Positions 5,386 through 5,683 of a DNA stretch of 5,683 nucleotides are shown here, in pieces. This DNA comes from Actinomycetota bacterium. GTDB lineage: Bacteria; Actinomycetota; Humimicrobiia; Humimicrobiales; Humimicrobiaceae. The position numbers and the translations under genes were made by a program. How positions within the stretch are numbered: the stretch's first letter is position 1; every line of letters starts with the position of its first letter. Location: contig JADHVM010000072.1 in NCBI GenBank assembly GCA_016783985.1, forward strand, positions 1 through 5,683, written 5' to 3'. The notes under the pieces were generated by a model that did no database searches, was not told where the DNA came from, and saw nothing but the letters and a program-made list of their open reading frames with translations.

Positions 5386-5683
5386 ATAAATTAATCTTAT
5401 TTAAAAGCGGCAAATATATTGATAGAAAACTCAATATTTTTGTCATGGAATCAGTTACAAAAATAATACCTAATGCTATAAGGAGTACTCCTGAAATAAT
5501 TGATACAATATTAAGATGTCTGTTCAACCTTTTCAGCAGCTTTGAAAAAAAACTGATAAATATGCTTGCCAGTATAAATGGTAAACCAAGTCCCAGAGAA
5601 TAAACAGCTAAAAGTAAGACACCCTGCAGCAGGGTTTCAAACCTGCTTGCTAAAAGTAATATTCCTGATAATATCATACCAAC
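5384..5683 (-). CDS. ccdA: CcdA/DsbD-type thiol-disulfide interchange membrane protein, C-terminal part
   Basis: The frame is open to the right edge, so only the last 99 residues are visible and the true start lies outside. CcdA proteins carry electrons from cytoplasmic thioredoxin across the membrane to extracytoplasmic thiol proteins, for example in cytochrome c maturation or disulfide reduction. The visible part begins VGMILSGILLLA, which aligns with the family's C-x-GPIL-x-x-IL helix just after its redox-active cysteine. That cysteine would be at or just beyond the window edge. Then come the diagnostic LLQGVLLLAVYSLGLGLPF (about residues 19-37 of the visible part), a hydrophobic helix, a basic loop (KLLKRLNRH) and a final membrane segment (IISGVLLIALGIIFV). 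The usual Pro after the Gly is Met here. The stop is TAG at 5384-5386. The Met at 5675-5677 is internal to the domain and should not be taken as the start. Confidence 0.85.
   Translation of the reverse strand, partial: VGMILSGILLLASRFETLLQGVLLLAVYSLGLGLPFILASIFISFFSKLLKRLNRHLNIVSIISGVLLIALGIIFVTDSMTKILSFLSIYLPLLNKINL

Noticed and set aside
1..5683. CRISPR array, tRNA genes, prophage or defence genes
   Set aside because: No regularly spaced repeats, no tRNA T-arm/acceptor pattern and no recognisable defence or phage proteins are present. Apart from the left edge, the window is core metabolism.

Overview
The window is a low-GC, AT-rich bacterial chromosomal segment. It has compact genes, purine-rich Shine-Dalgarno sites and AT-only spacers. 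Gene content points to an anaerobic or facultatively anaerobic bacterium with folate/corrinoid methyl transfer, such as a clostridial or other low-GC lineage, possibly a candidate phylum. I cannot place it more precisely from sequence alone, and no 16S or other phylogenetic marker is present.

Left edge (1-299): no intact gene. The minus strand of about 8-130 reads, through two in-frame stops, as a peptide resembling the tail of an IS200/IS605-type TnpB protein. The same bases can fold into a closed multi-helix RNA with a loop pseudoknot. I interpret this tentatively as a decayed tnpB 3' end with its overlapping guide-RNA (reRNA/omega RNA) scaffold. The rest of the stretch is AT-rich spacer with a hairpin just behind the first real gene.

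Minus-strand block (300-3624): hisD, hisC and a pterin-binding methyltetrahydrofolate:corrinoid-type methyltransferase lie head to tail. hisD and hisC overlap by 8 bp, and hisC is 27 bp from the methyltransferase, so the three are probably co-transcribed. HisC and HisD catalyse the aminotransferase and final dehydrogenase steps of histidine synthesis. The methyltransferase belongs to one-carbon metabolism. The rest of the his pathway, and any corrinoid partner protein, would lie outside the window.

Centre (3625-4395): a 141-bp divergent intergenic region leads into queH on the plus strand, the epoxyqueuosine reductase that finishes queuosine in tRNA. queH then converges on lgt.

Right side (4396-5683, minus strand): lgt (prolipoprotein diacylglyceryl transferase, TTG start with a strong ribosome binding site) lies downstream of the C-terminal part of a CcdA-like thiol-disulfide electron carrier, which runs off the right edge. 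The two are separated by 166 bp of AT-rich DNA holding an inverted repeat that could be an operator. Both are membrane proteins that serve extracytoplasmic proteins. Most of the window is ordinary housekeeping. The most unusual part is the structured, TnpB-like remnant at the left edge.
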